This document shows positions 17,927-27,195 of a DNA stretch of 64,000 nucleotides, piece by piece (position 1 is the first letter of the stretch; every line of letters begins with the position of its first letter). The notes below the pieces were generated by a model. It saw only the letters and a program-made list of their open reading frames with translations, ran no database searches and had not been told where the DNA came from. The position numbers were made by a program, and so were the translations under genes. The DNA comes from Desulfuromonadales bacterium (GTDB lineage Bacteria; Desulfobacterota; Desulfuromonadia; Desulfuromonadales; JACZKF01), in contig JARFUG010000009.1 of the NCBI GenBank assembly GCA_029289095.1, positions 1-64,000 on the forward strand. The letters run 5' to 3'.

Positions 17927-18517
17927 ATGCAGACCAGGACTGTCGAGAGTGAGTGGAACAATCTGCTGCCGCCGAACCTTCCAGCAAACCCCGGGTTCGA
18001 GCTCGATGAGCTCGGCGCCGACCGCCACCGGCTGCGTATCTGGGGGCGGTTTCTGCCGGGGTGGTTGAGCGGCCTGAGTGCCGGTCTGGCCCTGAAGCAA
18101 ATCAGCATCATCGGAGGCGCCGCGGAAAAGGTCTCGCCCTCGGCATGGTTCGCCCGTCTCGAAATTCAGGCTGAGCCGGCCCTGGCCAAATCCATCGACT
18201 ACCTGGCCCTCGCAGGCGCACGCCGGACAATGGAAGAAGCGGCGCAAATCGTTATCGACAATTTCAACATCAGAATGGAGCACGACACGGGAGAGTTGTA
18301 TGTCGAGGTATGTGGAGAGGACCAGGTCGGTTTCCTCGACGCCGTCCTTAAAAAATTCACCCTCTATTCGCTCTTTCCCGCGAGAATGATTCTCGAGACC
18401 GAGGCGGGGAAGGTGTTCGACCGGTTCTGGTTCAAAGGAATCGGCGGCGCTTCTCCGAGCACCGATACCGTTTCCGTGGTCCGCAATGAGCTCCGCATTC
18501 TGCTTGAACACACCTGA
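17927..18517 (+). CDS. ACT-domain-like protein of unknown function
   Basis: A 196-residue soluble protein. The C-terminal half (EVCGEDQVGFLDAVLKKFTLYSLFPARMILETEAGKVFDRFWF, quoted as regions only) follows the ACT-domain pattern seen in GlnD and GTP-sensing regulators: a D/G-x-GFL helix, a second helix and a strand ending in FDRFW. The N-terminal half has no recognised domain. AAGGAG lies before the ATG at 17927, so I reject the start at 17894, which has no ribosome site. ACT domains usually bind amino acids or small ligands and regulate; here that is inference. Confidence 0.55.
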   Translation: MQTRTVESEWNNLLPPNLPANPGFELDELGADRHRLRIWGRFLPGWLSGLSAGLALKQISIIGGAAEKVSPSAWFARLEIQAEPALAKSIDYLALAGARRTMEEAAQIVIDNFNIRMEHDTGELYVEVCGEDQVGFLDAVLKKFTLYSLFPARMILETEAGKVFDRFWFKGIGGASPSTDTVSVVRNELRILLEHT

Positions 18518-18571
18518 GTTTCCGGGATAAAATCCGCCATCAACTTTTTGGTGAATTTTCAAAGAAATCCG

Positions 18572-19078
18572 ATGGCATTATTTTATGCGCCTGCAACCAG
18601 ATATTTAGGACCGATTGCTGTCCTGATCGCCCTGGCCCTCATCTTGGGCTTCGTCGGCGGCGCCGCCGCGCAGCATGGTCCGGGGACGATGCGAATCGAC
18701 GGGAGCCTCGACTTCCTGCGTCCTGACGGAACCTCCGCAGCCTCGATCTCCATCGAGATCGCCGAGACGGACGGCGCCCGCAGCCGGGGTCTCATGGGGA
18801 GAGAAGTCCCCGATTTCACAACCGGAATGCTCTTTGTCTTCGACAAGGCGCAGATACTGCATTTCTGGATGCGCAACACGCCGTCCTCTCTGGACATGAT
18901 CTTCATCACCGACGAGGGCGAAATTCTCAACATCGCCCATCGCACCATTCCCATGTCGGACACCATCTACAGCTCTGCCGGAGCAGCCCGCTACGTGGTG
19001 GAAGTGCGGGGCGGTTTCGCCGAGCATTTCGGCATCGAACGCGGCGGCCGCATAGAATGGCAGCGGGTGAAAAGGTAA
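18572..19078 (+). CDS. DUF192 family secreted protein
   Basis: Exported protein of about 168 residues with an N-terminal signal or anchor helix (LGPIAVLIALALILGFVGGAAA) and a DUF192 domain: RSRGLMGREVPDFTTGMLFVF, FWMRNTPSSLDMIFI and AHRTIPMSD are hallmark segments. The family is small and periplasmic or secreted, and its function is unknown. The start is uncertain: TTG (18548), GTG (18551) and ATG (18572) are all in frame and none has a strong ribosome site; I chose the ATG that places the signal peptide at the N-terminus. Confidence 0.8.
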   Translation: MALFYAPATRYLGPIAVLIALALILGFVGGAAAQHGPGTMRIDGSLDFLRPDGTSAASISIEIAETDGARSRGLMGREVPDFTTGMLFVFDKAQILHFWMRNTPSSLDMIFITDEGEILNIAHRTIPMSDTIYSSAGAARYVVEVRGGFAEHFGIERGGRIEWQRVKR

Positions 19079-19182
19079 TCTCTTTCCGGCGGGCATTTGC
19101 ACCATAACCACTCGCGCGCCCCAGCCCCCGCACCACTGTTTCAGCTTCACGAGCGAGTCATGCAACTTTGGATGCACACGAA

Positions 19183-19211
19183 AAAGCGGGCGGTTTGCCC
19201 GCTTTTTTTGT
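19183..19211. terminator. Rho-independent terminator
   Basis: AAAAAGCGGGC, loop GGTTT, GCCCGCTTTTTTT: an 11-bp stem with a T run, about 105 bases downstream of the DUF192 gene. Confidence 0.85.
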
Positions 19212-19355
19212 GGGCGTTCCACCTCCCTTTTCTGTCGCCTGAAACCTGCTATGCTCGAAATTGTCAATCGACAGAGCCGGCAGATGGGTCTTTGCCCCTA
19301 CCGGACCGTGGATTCCAGTGGCCCTGGTTCAACTCAATCGACAGACAGGAGATCA

Positions 19356-20216
19356 ATGATCATGAGATATTTCGCCCCGTTCACCATGATTGCGTTTTTG
19401 GGAAGTCTGTTCCTCGGCGGACAGGTCCTGGCCGTGGAAAACGGCGCCGTCGAGTCGCCGGCTTTCCGGGATGGCATAGGACCGGCTTCCCCGCAGGACA
19501 CGATGGGCCGAGCCGCAGAACAGCAGCAGGTCTCCCTTGAGCAACTCGATTCGGAAAAGGTGCGCAAACTTCAGCAGGCCCTCCAGGAGCAGGGGGTCGA
19601 TCCGGGTCCGATCGACGGTGTCGTCGGCCCGGAAACCCGTGAAGCGCTCCGCGAATTTCAGCAGGAAGAAGGACTGGCCGCCACAGGCCAGATCGACCAG
19701 CAGACCATTGAGGCGCTCGATCTCGATGTTCAGGAATACATGGGTGTTGCTCCCGGATTCGGCGACGAGCCGCAACGCCGGGACCGGGATATGGACGAGC
19801 GCCGGCGCGACCAGCAGCGCGATGGGCAGGTTGGCATCCAGCCCCGCAACGATCAGAGAATGGTAGGCGACCAGCAGCGGGTCGATCCCCAGCAACTGAC
19901 CTCGAGCCAGGTGCGCGAACTCCAGCAGGCGCTTCAGGAAAAAGGGGCCGACCCCGGTCCGATCGACGGGATCATGGGCCCCATGACCCAAGAAGGGATT
20001 CGTGAATTCCAGCAGGATGAGGGAATCGCGGCAACGGGCCAGCTCGACCGCGAGACCCTCGAGGCCCTTGATCTCGACGTGCAGGAATTCATGGGGGTCG
20101 CCCCGCCATTTGAGCAAGAAGAAAGAATGGAGATGGAAAGGGAAAGAGAGGTAGAAGTAGATGGGATGGACCGGCGCGACCAACAGCAGCCCCAGAGAGA
20201 CGGCCTGGGCCGCTGA
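19356..20216 (+). CDS. Secreted protein with two peptidoglycan-binding (PGB_1) repeats
   Basis: A 286-residue exported protein: signal peptide MIMRYFAPFTMIAFLGSLFL, then two PG_binding_1 domains that are near copies of each other. Repeat 1 has KLQQALQEQGVDPGPIDGVV and repeat 2 ELQQALQEKGADPGPIDGIM, and both end in EALDLDVQE(Y/F)MGVAP. The linker and the tail are rich in Arg, Asp, Glu and Gln. AGGAGATCA precedes the ATG. It has no catalytic domain, so it is probably a structural or anchoring protein of the cell wall. Monocistronic, with its own terminator. Confidence 0.82.
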   Translation: MIMRYFAPFTMIAFLGSLFLGGQVLAVENGAVESPAFRDGIGPASPQDTMGRAAEQQQVSLEQLDSEKVRKLQQALQEQGVDPGPIDGVVGPETREALREFQQEEGLAATGQIDQQTIEALDLDVQEYMGVAPGFGDEPQRRDRDMDERRRDQQRDGQVGIQPRNDQRMVGDQQRVDPQQLTSSQVRELQQALQEKGADPGPIDGIMGPMTQEGIREFQQDEGIAATGQLDRETLEALDLDVQEFMGVAPPFEQEERMEMEREREVEVDGMDRRDQQQPQRDGLGR

Positions 20217-20240
20217 CCCCTAAGCAGGGCCACTGTCATC

Positions 20241-20268
20241 AAGCCGGGAGAAATCTCCCGGCTTTTTC
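20241..20268. terminator. Rho-independent terminator
   Basis: AAGCCGGGAG, loop AAAT, CTCCCGGCTTTTT: stem plus T run, directly after the PGB_1 protein gene. Confidence 0.88.
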
Positions 20269-20280
20269 ATTTATAAAGAC

Positions 20281-20352
20281 CGTGACTGGTGACTGGTGAC
20301 TGGTGGTTGGTGGCTGGTGGCTGGTGAAACTTTGAAACCGGTCACCAATCAC
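20281..20352. repeat. Degenerate GACTGGT/GGTGGCT tandem repeat
   Basis: About ten imperfect 7-base units (GACTGGT, GACTGGT, GGTTGGT, GGCTGGT...) ending in a partial complement (CCGGTCACCAATCACC), so the region can also fold back. Non-coding; lies between a terminator and the end of the M24 peptidase gene. Confidence 0.75.
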
Positions 20353-20355
20353 CGA

Positions 20356-21546
20356 TTACAGCACGACGAGTTCCTCCGGTGAGAAGGTGAGATGTTTCAA
20401 CCCGTCCTTCTCCACCCAGAAGGTGTTTTCGATCCCCACCGCTCCCAGGCCGGGGTAGACCGCCTTGGGCTCGAAGGCGAATGTCATGTACTCTTCGAGG
20501 ACCTGATCCTTGAAACCGCGGGCGAGAAAGGGGTATTCGTCGATCTCCACGCCGATGCCGTGGCCGATGAAGGAGACCTGCGCCCCCTTAGTCCCCATGA
20601 AGTGATCGCCGTACCCCATCTGCACCGCCATCGCATGGCATTGCTCGTAGATCTCCCCCCAGGCGACGCCGGGGCGGGCGATCTCCTTGAGCCTGTTCTG
20701 AATAGCGTACATGTCCTGGTAGGCCTTGACCAACTCGGAGGGGAGCCCCCCGATGCACAGCGTTCGGGTCTGGTCGACGAGATAGCCGTCAAAAGCGCCG
20801 GCGAAGTCGATGGTGATCGGTTCGTTCTTTCTGATTTTCTTGAAGCTCGCACCCTGCCCGATGGAGGGGTTTACGCCGAGCCCGCCCAGAGGGGCATCGA
20901 GAAAGGCCGGCGCAGCGCTGTCGGGGCCAGAGAAGATGTGACCGTAGAAGAGCTCCGAGTTGAAGCCGCGCATCCGGGTGATCCCCTGGTGCCCCTCTTT
21001 GCGGGCGGTATATTCGAGTTCGGCGGCGAGTTCGAGATCGGTCATCCCCTCGCGAATGACTTCCTTCGCCCGTTGATAGACCCGGTCGACCTGAAGGGCG
21101 GCATCCTTCATGATCTCGATTTCGTACTTCGACTTCACGGCCCTCACGGTGCGGATCAAAGGGGTCGCATCGACGATTTCAGTCCCCTCGAACACTTTTG
21201 CCATGCGCTGGTAAAGGGCGACGGGAACGACGTCGAGTTCCATCCCGGCCCGCTGCGGAATTGCATAACTGTAGTCGGCGAGAATGTTTGGGATGTCCTT
21301 GGGGCTCTTGAAGGGGACAATCTCCTTCAGACCGCACTCCATGCGCGCCCGCCCGAACTCTTTGCGCACCATGTAGAGGGGCTCGCCCTCCACAGGAATA
21401 TAAAGGACGCCCTGCTGGATGGACCCGGTGAAGTAGAACAGGTCGGCATTCTGTAACACCAGTACGGAATCGATCTTCTGGCCCGCCATCAGTGCCTGCA
21501 GTTTCTTTATGCGACTTTCGAGCTCACTCGCGGGGGTAATGCGCAT
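20356..21546 (-). CDS. M24 family metallopeptidase (Xaa-Pro dipeptidase-like)
   Basis: Cytoplasmic pita-bread metallopeptidase of 396 residues with an N-terminal creatinase-type domain (1-140) and a C-terminal catalytic domain. Dinuclear metal ligands are visible: two Asp in TIDFAGAFDGYLVDQTRT, His in IGHGIGVEIDEYP, and Glu in FAFEPKAVYPG and GIENTFWV. The family cleaves X-Pro dipeptides; creatinase-like members hydrolyse other C-N bonds, so the substrate is tentative. GAGGAGGAACGG before the ATG at 21546 fixes the start; the ORF extends 27 codons further. Monocistronic. Confidence 0.87.
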   Translation of the reverse strand: MRITPASELESRIKKLQALMAGQKIDSVLVLQNADLFYFTGSIQQGVLYIPVEGEPLYMVRKEFGRARMECGLKEIVPFKSPKDIPNILADYSYAIPQRAGMELDVVPVALYQRMAKVFEGTEIVDATPLIRTVRAVKSKYEIEIMKDAALQVDRVYQRAKEVIREGMTDLELAAELEYTARKEGHQGITRMRGFNSELFYGHIFSGPDSAAPAFLDAPLGGLGVNPSIGQGASFKKIRKNEPITIDFAGAFDGYLVDQTRTLCIGGLPSELVKAYQDMYAIQNRLKEIARPGVAWGEIYEQCHAMAVQMGYGDHFMGTKGAQVSFIGHGIGVEIDEYPFLARGFKDQVLEEYMTFAFEPKAVYPGLGAVGIENTFWVEKDGLKHLTFSPEELVVL

Positions 21547-21638
21547 CCGTTCCTCCTCTGACATGAAGTTCGTCTCGTGGTCCACCTGAGCATGCGGACG
21601 AATAGCATGGCGGAATCTTTGCGTCAAATCAAAATACG

Positions 21639-23537
21639 TCAGGAAGTTTTCACTGCAGGGTCCTGGGTCGTTCGGAAAAAGTCGACCAGCTTCTGCAGCT
21701 TTTCTGCCTGACTGCTCATGTTCATCGCTGTTGCAGCCAGTTCCTCCGATGAAGCGGCGCTTTGCTGGGCGACCTGATTCAATTGCGCCATTACAACATT
21801 GATCTGCCCCGCCCCTTCGGCCTGATCCTCCGAAGCCGCAGCGATCTCCTGAACCAAGGCTGAAGTTTGGCGGATAGCCGGCACGATCTGCTCCAGCAAT
21901 TGTCCGGTCTGCTCGGCCTGCACAACACTCTGCGTAGCCATCAGGTCAATCTCGCGCGCAGCAACGCGACTGTTCTCTGCAAGTTTCCGAACTTCAGCCG
22001 CGACAACGGCAAAGCCTTTACCATGGACCCCGGCCCGAGCTGCCTCGATGGCTGCATTGAGGGCAAGCAAATTCGTCTGGTAGGCGATATCATCGATGAT
22101 AGAGGTCTTCACGGCAATCTGCTTCATCGCGCCTACCGTCTGAACAACCGCCTCACCTCCTTTATCCGCGTTCTCAGCGGCATTCGCCGCCATCCGGCCG
22201 GTTGTGCGCGCATTTTGGGTATTGAGAGTGATCGAAGAGGTCATCTGCTCGACTGCGGCAGACGTTTCTTCAACGCTGGACGCCTGCTCACTCGCAGTCT
22301 GAGAGAGCGCCTCGCTGGTTGCGCTCACCTCCGCCGCGGCACAGGCCAGGCTGTCGGCGCCTGAACGGACTTCGGAAATGATACGGTTGAGATTATCAGC
22401 CATTCCGGCAAAGGCGAGCAGGACCTGTCCCGTTTCGTCTCGACCGTCGCCGTTTACCTGAACTGTCAAATCCCCCCGGGCAAGCCGGCCGGCAATCTCG
22501 GCGGCATGATGAAGTCCACGGCTGATACGCATCGCAATGAAGATCGAGAAAAGAACCGTGAATATGATCGAGGCCAAGGTCAATGTGACGAATATCACCA
22601 TTGCGGTCTGCGCATCGGTTGCCAGAGCGTTGCCCATCCTGTGAAGGTCGGCCGCCAGACGCTCCTCAACTTCCTTCAGAAGATCGATTCGCCCGGTCGA
22701 GTCCAGAAACCAACGCCGGGGATCCATCTGCAGTCTCTCGGCGTCGGCATTGGCGAAAGCGTAGCTCCGGGCCTGTTCAACCGCGTCCACGTAGCTTCCC
22801 GACAAAGTGTCCTGATAATACTTCATGGTCTCCTCGTCAACGAGGCTCAGGAAGGTATTGAGAAGAACTCTTTGTTCGGCGTAGTTGCCAAGGACCCTGG
22901 TAAAATTCTGGCCCTCAAAGCGCCCCCTGGCAAAGACATTCGTCAGCAGCGCTCTCTCAATGCCGGCCCGCTCCTTGGCATGGAGAAAGATACCGTAAGC
23001 GGCCGCCTTCGTACTGATTTCGCCATCACTGCTCAGAGTGGCAACATGCATGGGGATAGTGAGCAGCTCGGCTATCAGTTGCGAGTAGTATTCCACCACC
23101 TCGGGGGCCGTCGCCTGAAGGCTGCTGACAAAGGAGCGTCGGGTTTCGAGTTGGCGCAGCAACGCCTCGCTGCCTCGCAGCAGATTCTGCAAATCCACCT
23201 CCAGCACGGAACCTTCAAATGCCCCCAGGATGTGCTGCAACTCCTTGAGGTAAGAATCACTCTGAGCTCGGAAAACGGTAAGGTCATTGCCGAATTCACC
23301 GCCACGGCTGCCGATGAAACCAGATGACGCCCCACGTTCACGTTGAAGACCGTGGACCAGATTTCCAACCCGCACCGAAACCATTACAAGCTTTTCAAGG
23401 CGTGCATTCTCACGGGCGACCTGCGCCTTCTCCACAATACCCTGGCCTGTGAAAAAAAGCAGGACCGACAAAGCGAGCCCAATCATAAGAGCGAGCTTGT
23501 AATGAATCTTCAGATCGTTTACCCACCTGCCAATCAT
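21639..23537 (-). CDS. Methyl-accepting chemotaxis protein with NIT sensor domain
   Basis: A 632-residue chemoreceptor: TM1 ([18 protein letters not shown]), a periplasmic NIT-type all-helical sensor (opening [20 protein letters not shown], the NIT signature), TM2 near 310-335 ([21 protein letters not shown]), a HAMP domain, and an MCP signalling domain with hairpin tip [26 protein letters not shown] domains were named for nitrate/nitrite sensing, which would suit the nitrite reductase 2 kb away, but that link is inference. No CheB/CheR-binding pentapeptide is seen at the C-terminus (QDPAVKTS). GAGGGAGTTC precedes the ATG. Confidence 0.9.
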   Translation of the reverse strand: MIGRWVNDLKIHYKLALMIGLALSVLLFFTGQGIVEKAQVARENARLEKLVMVSVRVGNLVHGLQRERGASSGFIGSRGGEFGNDLTVFRAQSDSYLKELQHILGAFEGSVLEVDLQNLLRGSEALLRQLETRRSFVSSLQATAPEVVEYYSQLIAELLTIPMHVATLSSDGEISTKAAAYGIFLHAKERAGIERALLTNVFARGRFEGQNFTRVLGNYAEQRVLLNTFLSLVDEETMKYYQDTLSGSYVDAVEQARSYAFANADAERLQMDPRRWFLDSTGRIDLLKEVEERLAADLHRMGNALATDAQTAMVIFVTLTLASIIFTVLFSIFIAMRISRGLHHAAEIAGRLARGDLTVQVNGDGRDETGQVLLAFAGMADNLNRIISEVRSGADSLACAAAEVSATSEALSQTASEQASSVEETSAAVEQMTSSITLNTQNARTTGRMAANAAENADKGGEAVVQTVGAMKQIAVKTSIIDDIAYQTNLLALNAAIEAARAGVHGKGFAVVAAEVRKLAENSRVAAREIDLMATQSVVQAEQTGQLLEQIVPAIRQTSALVQEIAAASEDQAEGAGQINVVMAQLNQVAQQSAASSEELAATAMNMSSQAEKLQKLVDFFRTTQDPAVKTS

Positions 23538-23892
23538 GAACTCCCTCGATTAGAAGACTATTTTTATCAGGAATTAAGACAGGTAACGGTAGCTGCTGAT
23601 CGCAGAAGTGTCAATAGAATACGGTTAGAACACTCAAAAATCCTTGAACAAACTTCATGGATGAAACGTGCGTGCTGAAGAGTGGCGGCAAACTGAATTC
23701 ACATGGAGGTCCCGCGTTATTTTTTAAAATAATATGATTAGACGAAACCAAAACATGACGCAAATTTAGGCAAAGAGCCATTTCCATCGATCCGTCGCCG
23801 CCTTGAATGAATCTTCAAGGCTTTTCCACAAGGCTATCCACAATCCGGTGTGAATTAAATCCCAGGGACTGCCGAAATTTGTCCCTTCCCCC
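23538..23892. other. Intergenic spacer upstream of the chemoreceptor
   Basis: 355 bases without a credible gene. The centre (about 23700-23780) is AT-rich (ATTTTTTAAAATAATATGATTAG). On the minus strand TTGACA with a 17-base spacer to TACCGT is a possible but weak chemoreceptor promoter. No sigma-28 motif was found by eye. Confidence 0.4.
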
Positions 23893-24555
23893 TCACTGCA
23901 GCCGCTCGGCATAAAGCACCTCCGGGACGACCACCCCCAGAGACATGATGATTTTGACGGTCTCCTCCTCGCTCATTCCGGTCGTGAAGATCTCGCTTTC
24001 ATTGAGAAACAGCACATATCCCGAGGTCGGGTTGGGCGCCGTCGGGACGAAGCATGTGAAGTAGCGCCTCCCCGATGTGGTGATCGACTCGTTGGTGACA
24101 TAAGCGAAGGCGAAGGAATCAGTTTCGGGGAACTGGACGAGAACCGCCCGCCGGACCGAGCTCCCCCTTCCCCGGGTCATGATCTCCACCACCTGGTGCG
24201 CGGCGAAATAGATCGTCTTGACAAGGGGGATGCGCGCCAGCAGAAGGTTCCAGCGGCGAACGAAATACCCTCCCAGTACATTAGAGGCCACCACGCCGGC
24301 AAGATAGACGAAGATCACCCCGAAAATCACCCCGAGGCCGGGCAGATAGAAGGCCTGGCCGAAGAGCAGTCGCTGGAAAAATCTGATGTACGGGGCGAGA
24401 ATGCCGTCGGCGAGATGAAAGAGAAACCGGAGGATGAAAAGGGTGATCCCCAAAGGGATGGCGACGAGAAGGCCCGCCCCCATGGTGTGTCGAAGGTGGT
24501 GCAGCAGCCCCTTTCCTTTTTCGAATATCCGCTCTTTTTCAGGAAAATTCGCCAT
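23893..24555 (-). CDS. DUF502 family membrane protein (copy 1)
   Basis: A 220-residue inner-membrane protein with two N-terminal helices (GAGLLVAIPLGITLFILRFLF and LPGLGVIFGVIFVYLAGVVA), then a soluble domain with the DUF502 hallmarks TIYFAAHQVVEIM, FAYVTNE and CFVPTAPNPTSGYVLFLNES. The function of the family is unknown. It is the downstream member of a tandem pair: the preceding gene is a clear paralogue 30 bases upstream, so the two are probably co-transcribed. Confidence 0.87.
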   Translation of the reverse strand: MANFPEKERIFEKGKGLLHHLRHTMGAGLLVAIPLGITLFILRFLFHLADGILAPYIRFFQRLLFGQAFYLPGLGVIFGVIFVYLAGVVASNVLGGYFVRRWNLLLARIPLVKTIYFAAHQVVEIMTRGRGSSVRRAVLVQFPETDSFAFAYVTNESITTSGRRYFTCFVPTAPNPTSGYVLFLNESEIFTTGMSEEETVKIIMSLGVVVPEVLYAERLQ

Positions 24556-24585
24556 TCGCGACCCCCGCGGCGCAGCGTGTCCGGT

Positions 24586-25254
24586 TTACTGGAGTTTCGC
24601 CGTGGTGATGATTTCCGGCGAAACCATCCCCCCCGACATGATCAGCTTCATCGCCTCCTCCACGGTGAAGGCGGCCGGATAGATGTTCGACTCGTGCAGA
24701 ATGACGACGTACCCCGCCGTGGGATTGGGAGATGTTGGAATAAAACAGGTGCAGTAACGTTTTCCCGACGCCGAAACCGTCTCGTTGGTGACGAAGGCGA
24801 TGGTGTAGGAGCCCTTCTTGGGGAAGTCGATGTAGACGGCACGCCGGAAGCTCGTCCCTCCGCGACGAGAGAAGACTTCGATCAACTGCTTGGCCGAGAT
24901 ATAGATCGTTCGGACGATGGGGATGCGCGTGAGGACACTGTCCCAGTAATGGACAATCTGGCGGCCGAAGACGTTGGTTGCCAGGATCCCGAAGAAATAG
25001 ATGAGAAAGAGGCCGGCGATCATCCCCAGCCCCGGAAGGTAGTATCCCTCCCCGAAGAGAAAGATGCCGATCTGCCGAATATAGGGAGCGAGGAGACCGT
25101 CGGCCAGATTGAAGAGGAATCTGAGGATGAAGAGGGTGATCCCGAGGGGGATGACGACCAGGAGTCCGGCGCCGAGCTTTCGTCTTAGGTGGCTCAGAAC
25201 GATCCACCGCAGGCGAGAGAAAAATGTCTTATGATTTTTCGGCTCAGCGCTCAT
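24586..25254 (-). CDS. DUF502 family membrane protein (copy 2)
   Basis: A 222-residue paralogue of the adjacent gene, with the same two helices (GAGLLVVIPLGITLFILRFLF and LPGLGMIAGLFLIYFFGILA) and the same soluble motifs (TIYISAKQLIEVF, IAFVTNE, CFIPTSPNPTAGYVVILHES). The ends differ most, consistent with an old tandem duplication. CGGGAACAGGC precedes the ATG. Function unknown. Confidence 0.87.
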   Translation of the reverse strand: MSAEPKNHKTFFSRLRWIVLSHLRRKLGAGLLVVIPLGITLFILRFLFNLADGLLAPYIRQIGIFLFGEGYYLPGLGMIAGLFLIYFFGILATNVFGRQIVHYWDSVLTRIPIVRTIYISAKQLIEVFSRRGGTSFRRAVYIDFPKKGSYTIAFVTNETVSASGKRYCTCFIPTSPNPTAGYVVILHESNIYPAAFTVEEAMKLIMSGGMVSPEIITTAKLQ

Positions 25255-25320
25255 GCCTGTTCCCGCAGATCGAATTCGGCTGAACCTTGATTCTACAGTT
25301 GTTTTCGGTGAACGACAAAC

Positions 25321-25346
25321 GGAGGGCGCACTCCAGTGCGCCCTCC
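25321..25346. terminator. Hairpin after the octaheme cytochrome gene
   Basis: Perfect 12-bp stem GGAGGGCGCACT / AGTGCGCCCTCC with a two-base loop. On the minus strand it is followed by GTTTGTC, a weak T tract. Separates the cytochrome gene from the DUF502 pair. Confidence 0.65.
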
Positions 25347-25362
25347 AGCGATAGTGAACGCC

Positions 25363-27003
25363 TCAGCGTACGACGGGGGGAACGGGGTGGGGCTTCATCG
25401 CCTCGTGCAGGATGTCTGCCCCGCGTCGTGCGGCCGCGATGGAATCGAGCAGACTCTGACGGGCAAGCGCCGGGTTGTGCCATCCGTCGCTGTTTTCAGC
25501 CGTCCACCACTCCCACAGCACATGAGCGATCTCATGCTGTCTTCGCGCCTGCGCCAACACGTCTTCGGAAACTCCCTGTCGCACGGCCAGGGCGTAGGTG
25601 TCGATCAGCACTTCAAGACTCTGCTCTGCGTTTCGCATCTTCCCGCGGGTATAGTTCTGCACCGCGGCGATCTGGTGCCGCAGTTCGTTCTCAGTGGCAT
25701 CAGGATGACATCCCATGCAGATGGTGTCGATATGGTGCGCCGGACGCAGCATCTGGTGATTGGTGAAGGTCTCTCCTGCGGCGTTGGTGCTGCGCCCCAT
25801 GTGGCAGTCGGCGCACTTGATGCCGGCCCTCTCGTGGGGGCTCTCCCAATAGCTCTCCAGCTCGGGGTGCTGCAGCTTGATCAGACGGGCGCCCGTCACC
25901 GCATGGGTGAAATCGCGGAAACCGACCTCCGTGTAATGGTCCAGCACGTCGAGAACGTTCCTCATCGGGAAATGATTGGAGAGGCGGCTCTCCATTGTCA
26001 CTCTCCCGTCGCCTTCGGGCGCGAGCCCGGGATTGCAGGCATACTCGACATGGCACTGTCCGCACAGCAAGTTCGAACGCGGCTCCTTCACCAGACCGAT
26101 TTTTCTGAAATTGCGGAAATCGATCACCTCAATGGCGTCCCTCCCCTTGTCTTCTCGGTAGGGAGTGGCGCCTTCGCGCTCGATCCCCTCGATGAGGGCG
26201 TCGCGAACGATGCGCGGATGGGTGCCGTGGGGGTCGTGGCAGTGGATGCAGCCCAGCGCGTTGTGCACGTCGCGAACGACCTCGTTCACGTCCGAAGTGC
26301 GGTCCCACTTCGCCCTTCCCGGATCACCCATGTACTGCCAGTCAAGGATGAGATCGGTCGTCTTGCACTGCAGACAGACGGCGTTTCCGGCCCGGGCGAG
26401 CCCCGGGTGAATTTCTTCGGTGTCCTCCAGCACGTCCCAGACCCTTCCGGGGCGGCTGACGCTCCAGGGCTCCTTGTATTGATAGCGCCCACCCGCGAAG
26501 CGGTCGACGACCATCATGTCGACCACCATGAAGGGATGGCTGCGAGGCTCGTTGTGTTCGACGGTGAAGCCGTGGGGAGCCAGCAGCTTGTCCTGCAGCG
26601 GCGAGCGTCCCGTGGGGACCCCCTTTTCCATGCGCGGCTCGGCCGCCCAGTTGACCTGCATGGAGCTCTCGAATTGATCGGCATGACATTGGCCGCAGAC
26701 CGCCGGATCCAGATTCGTCCGAACTCGGCTTTGTGGGTCTCGCAGATGCTCTTCCATCTGCGCGTGACATGTTGCGCACCCCAGATCGGCGTGCGCCGAA
26801 CCGCCGAAGAGGTCGCGCACCTCGGTGTGACATCCGAAACATTGACCCGCGTCGACTTCCTCCCGAGCCTGAGTCGGTCGCTCCTGCGCTCTCTGCGCCA
26901 GTTGCGCCCTTTCCTCCGCGCCGACTCCGCTACCCGCGCCAACCCACAGCATCGTGCCGATCACCAGGACGGCTGCCGCAGTCAACACTCTCGTCTCCTT
27001 CAT
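25363..27003 (-). CDS. Octaheme c-type nitrite reductase (ONR, ammonia-forming type)
   Basis: Periplasmic octaheme cytochrome of 546 residues with a signal peptide (VLTAAAVLVIGTMLWVGAGSGVGA). Eight heme motifs occur at Cys55, 76, 103, 210, 252, 314, 397 and 429; seven are CxxCH and the fourth is CLQCK. A lysine-ligated fourth heme is the catalytic heme of ONR (Thioalkalivibrio TvNiR) and corresponds to the NrfA active heme. CGQCHVEYAC (Tyr321, Cys323) keeps the Tyr-x-Cys pair that is cross-linked in TvNiR, and KLQHPE supplies the Ca-site and catalytic His region. Expected reaction: six-electron reduction of nitrite (or hydroxylamine, possibly sulfite) to ammonia. AAAAGGAGGCACT precedes the ATG. 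Monocistronic; electron donor not nearby. Confidence 0.88.
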   Translation of the reverse strand: MKETRVLTAAAVLVIGTMLWVGAGSGVGAEERAQLAQRAQERPTQAREEVDAGQCFGCHTEVRDLFGGSAHADLGCATCHAQMEEHLRDPQSRVRTNLDPAVCGQCHADQFESSMQVNWAAEPRMEKGVPTGRSPLQDKLLAPHGFTVEHNEPRSHPFMVVDMMVVDRFAGGRYQYKEPWSVSRPGRVWDVLEDTEEIHPGLARAGNAVCLQCKTTDLILDWQYMGDPGRAKWDRTSDVNEVVRDVHNALGCIHCHDPHGTHPRIVRDALIEGIEREGATPYREDKGRDAIEVIDFRNFRKIGLVKEPRSNLLCGQCHVEYACNPGLAPEGDGRVTMESRLSNHFPMRNVLDVLDHYTEVGFRDFTHAVTGARLIKLQHPELESYWESPHERAGIKCADCHMGRSTNAAGETFTNHQMLRPAHHIDTICMGCHPDATENELRHQIAAVQNYTRGKMRNAEQSLEVLIDTYALAVRQGVSEDVLAQARRQHEIAHVLWEWWTAENSDGWHNPALARQSLLDSIAAARRGADILHEAMKPHPVPPVVR

Positions 27004-27195
27004 AGTGCCTCCTTTTCCCTGCTGCCGAAAGTCGGGGTAATTAAAATTCGCTTAGAAACATAACATCATGTTTTACTCTTTCAACCAGTAAAGTCAGCCT
27101 CCGACCGGGATTTCCAGTTGCGTCGCTCCCGTGCTGCGATATCGTTGAATCGTGACCGGAGCACAGGTCGCACATTTCGTGAAAGGAGGTAAGCC

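Noticed and set aside
20281-20352. CRISPR array
   Set aside because: Units are 7 bases, degenerate and without unique spacers; no cas gene in the window.
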